This document shows positions 50,447 through 53,018 of a DNA stretch of 53,018 nt, piece by piece (positions within the stretch are counted from its first letter, which is position 1; the number at the start of each line of letters is the position of its first letter). Origin of the DNA: Bradyrhizobium betae (GTDB taxonomy: Bacteria; Pseudomonadota; Alphaproteobacteria; Rhizobiales; Xanthobacteraceae). The stretch spans positions 1 through 53,018 of the forward strand of contig NZ_MZXW01000031.1 in the NCBI RefSeq assembly GCF_004123905.1. The letters run 5' to 3'. The notes beneath the pieces are model-generated. The model was not told where the DNA came from. It saw only the letters and a program-made list of their open reading frames with translations, and made no database searches. A program made the translations under genes and the position numbers.

Positions 50447-50893
50447 ATGAACGCCGAGCAGCTGGCTGAGAAATTTCGACAGAAAATATCCGCAGCGGTC
50501 GTCGAAAAAGAGAGGCAGACGATTATCGCCGCAGAAAACAAGGATAAGCGAACCGCCGACATCGAGCACTGCAAGCAGGCGATGGAGCGCGAAGTCATAC
50601 CTTTTCTGGAGGAGCTGAAGCACCATTTGGGCGAAGAGCAGTTCTCCTTTGCTCCCCAGATTGAGCGCAACGAGCACCGTCCAGTGGGGGTTTCTTTTAC
50701 CGTGGGCAATGGTGCTCCGACCAGCATCTCAACTGCATTCGGCAACATCGTTGTAACTCGCATCGGTGACAGCGGGACCAAGAAGGGTATCCCTTTTGTT
50801 TTTGCCCCGGATGTCGAGCCCTACATTTCCAACTCCGGTGATCTGACGCGAGCCAAAATAGCCAAGCTGGTGGAGATGGTGATTGAGGAGTGA
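50447..50893 (+). CDS. Conserved hypothetical protein
   Basis: The 148-residue product begins with a long charged helix (AEQLAEKFRQKISAAVVEKE, EHCKQAMEREVIPFLEELK) and ends in a mostly beta domain (VGVSFTVGNGAPTSISTAFG, PFVFAPDVEPYISN). The ATG at 50447 starts MNAEQLAEK; a GTG at 50420 is possible. No family is recognised. It is the only plus-strand gene among the sensory genes. Composition is less GC-rich than most of the window. Confidence 0.7.
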   Translation: MNAEQLAEKFRQKISAAVVEKERQTIIAAENKDKRTADIEHCKQAMEREVIPFLEELKHHLGEEQFSFAPQIERNEHRPVGVSFTVGNGAPTSISTAFGNIVVTRIGDSGTKKGIPFVFAPDVEPYISNSGDLTRAKIAKLVEMVIEE

Positions 50894-51094
50894 TGGAGAG
50901 CCAACACGGCCTGACTTTAAGGTGAGTCCCACGGACAGATTAACGTAGTTACTGGGACACCTGAGCACCATGCTGCATTCTTATAGGTGTGCTTCCGATA
51001 TGTGATCCGCTACGGTCTCAAGTGACGGTCCGCCGGACGCCCCAATGGCAAGATCCCATCGGCAACGGCCGCCGCAACATCCAAGGCTCAAGAC

Positions 51095-51280
51095 ATGCCC
51101 GATTCCAACACTCATTACGATCAAGAACGGCGCATCCGAGAGCGGGCCTACCAGCTTTGGGCACTCGAGGGCCGCCAAGAGGGGCGAGCGGAAGAATACT
51201 GGCACCGGGCTATAGAGCAATTGGACGCCGACACACATGCTGCCTATCCGCCGGTTGCTTCCAGGGGACACAGGATTTGA
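51095..51280 (+). CDS. DUF2934 protein
   Basis: The 61-residue protein carries the DUF2934 pattern RIRERAYQLWALEGRQEGRA and EEYWHRAIEQL. The short domain is widespread in rhizobia and of unknown function. It starts MPDSNTHYDQE; the ribosome binding site is only fair. Confidence 0.85.
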   Translation: MPDSNTHYDQERRIRERAYQLWALEGRQEGRAEEYWHRAIEQLDADTHAAYPPVASRGHRI

Positions 51281-51459
51281 TCTCCTAGAAACAACTTCGC
51301 GGCCATTTCAAGGGCAAAGACTGTCCTCTGAACCGCCTCGCCATTTGGCGGGACGTCTCGCGTTCGGTACCGTTCGACGAACCTTCTGTCGACGCGAGTT
51401 TTCTTGAGCGGACCCGCGGCCAACCATCCGCCAGGATAGAAGCCGAGTCGGAGCCGTAG

Positions 51460-51633
51460 CTACTTCATCGACGTGAGCAGCATTGTAAGCGTTTGCAATC
51501 GTCGCAGGGAGCGTTCGGCGGACTTGCCTTCGCAAATGATCAAGGCAACTTCCTCGATCTCTTCACCCATGCGGCGCCGGATATTTTCGATTAGCCGCGA
51601 ACGCTGTTCAGGAGGGTCAATGAGGATAAGCAT
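51460..51633 (-). CDS. Possible small helical protein
   Basis: A 57-codon frame reads MLILIDPPEQRSRLIENIRR, MGEEIEEVALIICEGKSAE and LRRLQTLTMLLTSMK, regular amphipathic helices with good codon use. The ribosome binding site is weak. It could be a short regulator. I see no homologue within the window. Confidence 0.5.
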   Translation of the reverse strand: MLILIDPPEQRSRLIENIRRRMGEEIEEVALIICEGKSAERSLRRLQTLTMLLTSMK

Positions 51634-51684
51634 AAGTAGATACTCTGCTGGGCTACTGACGTCCCCTCCCTCAGGAGGGTTACA

Positions 51685-52074
51685 CTACGCTGGCGGCGCT
51701 CCGGTGTTCAGAAGTTGAGATACGGCGGTCACGATTTGCGCAGGTGCAAATGGCTTGTTTAACAAAATGCTGTTGGGGACGCCGTGCGCGGACCATTGAT
51801 CGGCCGCAGCGCCCGTCATGTAGATGACTGGGATGTCCGGATTTAGCTCCCTCGCGCGGTGGCCGACTTGCCAGCCATCGAGTGTACCGAACAAATTTAT
51901 ATCGGTGATGAGCGCGCGATACTTGATTTGGTCACCCTGCAGAAGAATAACTGCATCCTCTCCACTGACGGCGACCTCGGCTTCAAAACCGCCATCGGAC
52001 AATGCGTCGGCCACCATGTCGCGGATAAGCTGATCGTCTTCGACCACGAGGATTATGATTGCCGCGCCTTGCAT
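51685..52074 (-). CDS. Single-domain response regulator
   Basis: The 129-residue receiver has ILVVEDDQLI, phosphoacceptor in ALITDINLF (D58) and lysine in LNKPFAPAQ (K107). It shares with 21930 the stretch ALSDGGFEA and the end VSQLL.T, so they are recent duplicates or close relatives. The EcfG-type element at 52112-52136 lies just upstream. Confidence 0.85.
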   Translation of the reverse strand: MQGAAIIILVVEDDQLIRDMVADALSDGGFEAEVAVSGEDAVILLQGDQIKYRALITDINLFGTLDGWQVGHRARELNPDIPVIYMTGAAADQWSAHGVPNSILLNKPFAPAQIVTAVSQLLNTGAPPA

Positions 52075-52111
52075 GGTTGTCCCCTGCGCACCCTGCTGCG
52101 CCCGAGGAAGG

Positions 52112-52136
52112 AACTCACGATGGAGGGTTATGTTCC
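52112..52136 (-). promoter_or_regulatory. Two-way EcfG-type promoter element
   Basis: The minus strand reads GGAAC, 17 bases, GTT ahead of the receiver at 52074. The outer bases are GGAAC and GTTCC, so the plus strand, from 52110, also reads GGAAC, 17 bases, GTT, towards the broken DUF6894 gene at 52408. Confidence 0.65.
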
Positions 52137-52407
52137 TTTGTGAACACTATTGCACAAGCCGGTCCAGTGCCTAGAGGCAGCTCGACGCTCTGGAGCCCGC
52201 GGTGGGTCAAAATGCGAAGAACTCAACCGGAGCAAATCTGGTCGGCCTTGCCGTACTGAGCGGACCTCAACGAAGCGCTCGGCGACTTCGCTGATGGGCC
52301 ATCAAGCGACATGGCAGGTTTAGTCGGGTTATGAAAGAGGCCGCCAACTGATGCGGCCCCTATCGGAACAACGCCTTCCGCAAGAACTCGGCATCTGGAG
52401 GTTGCCA

Positions 52408-52641
52408 ATGCCCGCTATTTTTTTGATGTTGAGGATGACCACAGGCTTTTTGATTCATCGGGCTTTGTTTGCGACGACGATATTGCCGCAATCATCAGGG
52501 CGACGACGCTGCCATCGGCGTTGCACTTGATAAGCCTGAAGATGATCCTAGCGTCGCATCGCCATAGTCAGCGATGACGGACGTGAGATTGGCACTGTGC
52601 CTGTGTATTCAAGGCCCTCATACGAAAACCCGGCTCAATAA
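52408..52641 (+). pseudogene. DUF6894-type small protein, multiply frameshifted
   Basis: A perfect ribosome binding site, GGAGG, stands six bases before ATG 52408. The family should open MPRYFFDVED; here one C is missing after ATGCC, and the reading continues one frame away as YFFDVEDDHRLFDSSGF, then changes frame again for AIGVALDKPEDDPS and once more for RRIAIVSDDGREIGTVPVYS, ending at 52639-52641. Three frame changes in about 230 bases make a real pseudogene, or very poor sequence, certain. Confidence 0.8.
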
Positions 52642-52651
52642 CGTGCAGCCG

Positions 52652-52861
52652 CTACCTCGGCGGTTGCAGTTGGCCGTGGAGCCAGCCGGTTGTTCGTGGG
52701 GATTTCATCGGATCAACCAGATCGGCCACAAGCTGGTGGACGTCCTTGCACGCGGGGCACTCAAACGTCCGGATATCGAAGCCAAAGTGGCCGGGCGTAA
52801 TCCGAGCCAGCACCGCTTCTGTTCGACACGTTGGACATAGCGTTCGGGGATGGTGGAACAT
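52652..52861 (-). CDS. Small zinc-ribbon protein
   Basis: The 69-residue protein has two CxxC pairs (CPTCRTEAV and FECPACKDVH) and the stretch ITPGHFGFDIRTFECPAC, which I recognise from many Bradyrhizobium genomes as a hypothetical protein. A proline-rich tail ends LHGQLQPPR. It probably binds one zinc. It starts MFHHPRTLCP. Confidence 0.75.
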   Translation of the reverse strand: MFHHPRTLCPTCRTEAVLARITPGHFGFDIRTFECPACKDVHQLVADLVDPMKSPRTTGWLHGQLQPPR

Positions 52862-52999
52862 CTTGCACGCCTTGATCAGGCGGGAGCCTTACAGAACTCT
52901 CAGTCACCGGTAGTTGCCGTGTTGGACGGTGATGGAACCACTGTGAAACCGCTGCTGCGTTCGGCGCTGGTCAGTCTTGCTCACATGCCAAAGAATTGA
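52850..52999 (+). CDS. Possible 49-aa protein
   Basis: A frame of 49 codons reads MVEHLARLDQAGALQNSQ, then VVAVLDGDGTTVKPLLRSAL and a stop at 52997. It is coding-like in composition, but the start overlaps the divergent gene's start by 12 bases and no good ribosome binding site is seen. Confidence 0.3.
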   Translation: MVEHLARLDQAGALQNSQSPVVAVLDGDGTTVKPLLRSALVSLAHMPKN

Positions 53000-53018
53000 C
53001 GTGTCGTTAGTGAATTAG

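Noticed and set aside
1..53018. CRISPR arrays, rRNA, and restriction or abortive-infection genes
   Set aside because: No regular repeat-spacer pattern, rRNA sequence, nuclease-methylase pair or toxin-antitoxin pair was recognised.

Overview
The window is high-GC alphaproteobacterial DNA, most like Bradyrhizobium and its relatives (Nitrobacteraceae). The evidence is the set of small-protein families, PRC-barrel and DUF3618 envelope proteins, single-domain response regulators, and promoters of the form GGAAC-N17-GTT, the type read by the general-stress sigma factor EcfG. The assignment is from recognition only; no database was searched. Coding density is low for a bacterium, and broken genes, small paralogous families and short secreted or one-helix proteins are common, so this is an accessory, rearranged region.

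Layout. 0.6-6.7 kb: small unknown genes, a frameshifted MOSC gene, an unusual RNase HII and a PolX-family protein. 6.9-24.2 kb: many small genes, including secreted Gly-rich proteins, PRC-barrel proteins, zinc ribbons, one-helix microproteins, a NYN-domain protein, a glycosyltransferase and two lone receiver proteins. Here the same small families recur as intact or broken copies, and a two-gene cassette (66 aa plus about 132 aa) occurs twice in opposite orientation. 24.3-29.7 kb: a catabolic block, all on the minus strand, with a DUF4863 protein of the 4-hydroxylaminobenzoate lyase type, a nitroreductase, two HD-domain proteins, a secreted cupin, a GlxA/AraC regulator and a quinone-oxidoreductase-like enzyme. 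30.2-38.1 kb: two inserted-looking blocks, (i) receiver, RsbQ-like hydrolase and PAS histidine kinase and (ii) a six-gene DUF3618/holin/DUF937/GlsB envelope-stress operon. Each block ends against a truncated copy of the same DEDDh exonuclease gene. 38.4-40.1 kb: a graveyard of GGDEF, YihY, molybdopterin-oxidoreductase and tRNA-Arg fragments. 40.2-43.5 kb: a SAM-cyclase-AAA-TPR gene broken by a stop and a frameshift. 43.8-45.4 kb: a complete IS1182-type insertion sequence. 45.5-52.9 kb: sensory genes (hybrid kinase, GAF/HisKA_2 kinase, two receivers), a PRC-barrel protein, DUF2934 and further small or broken genes.

How it fits together. Nine exact GGAAC-N17-GTT elements sit just upstream of, and point into, genes for two receivers, two histidine kinases, two PRC-barrel proteins, the DUF3618 operon, a zinc ribbon and a secreted protein. 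I infer that much of the window is a general-stress regulon combining envelope proteins with extra sensory parts. The nitroreductase/DUF4863 pair predicts conversion of a nitrobenzoate to protocatechuate. The many small frameshifts may be real decay or partly sequencing error; resequencing would decide.
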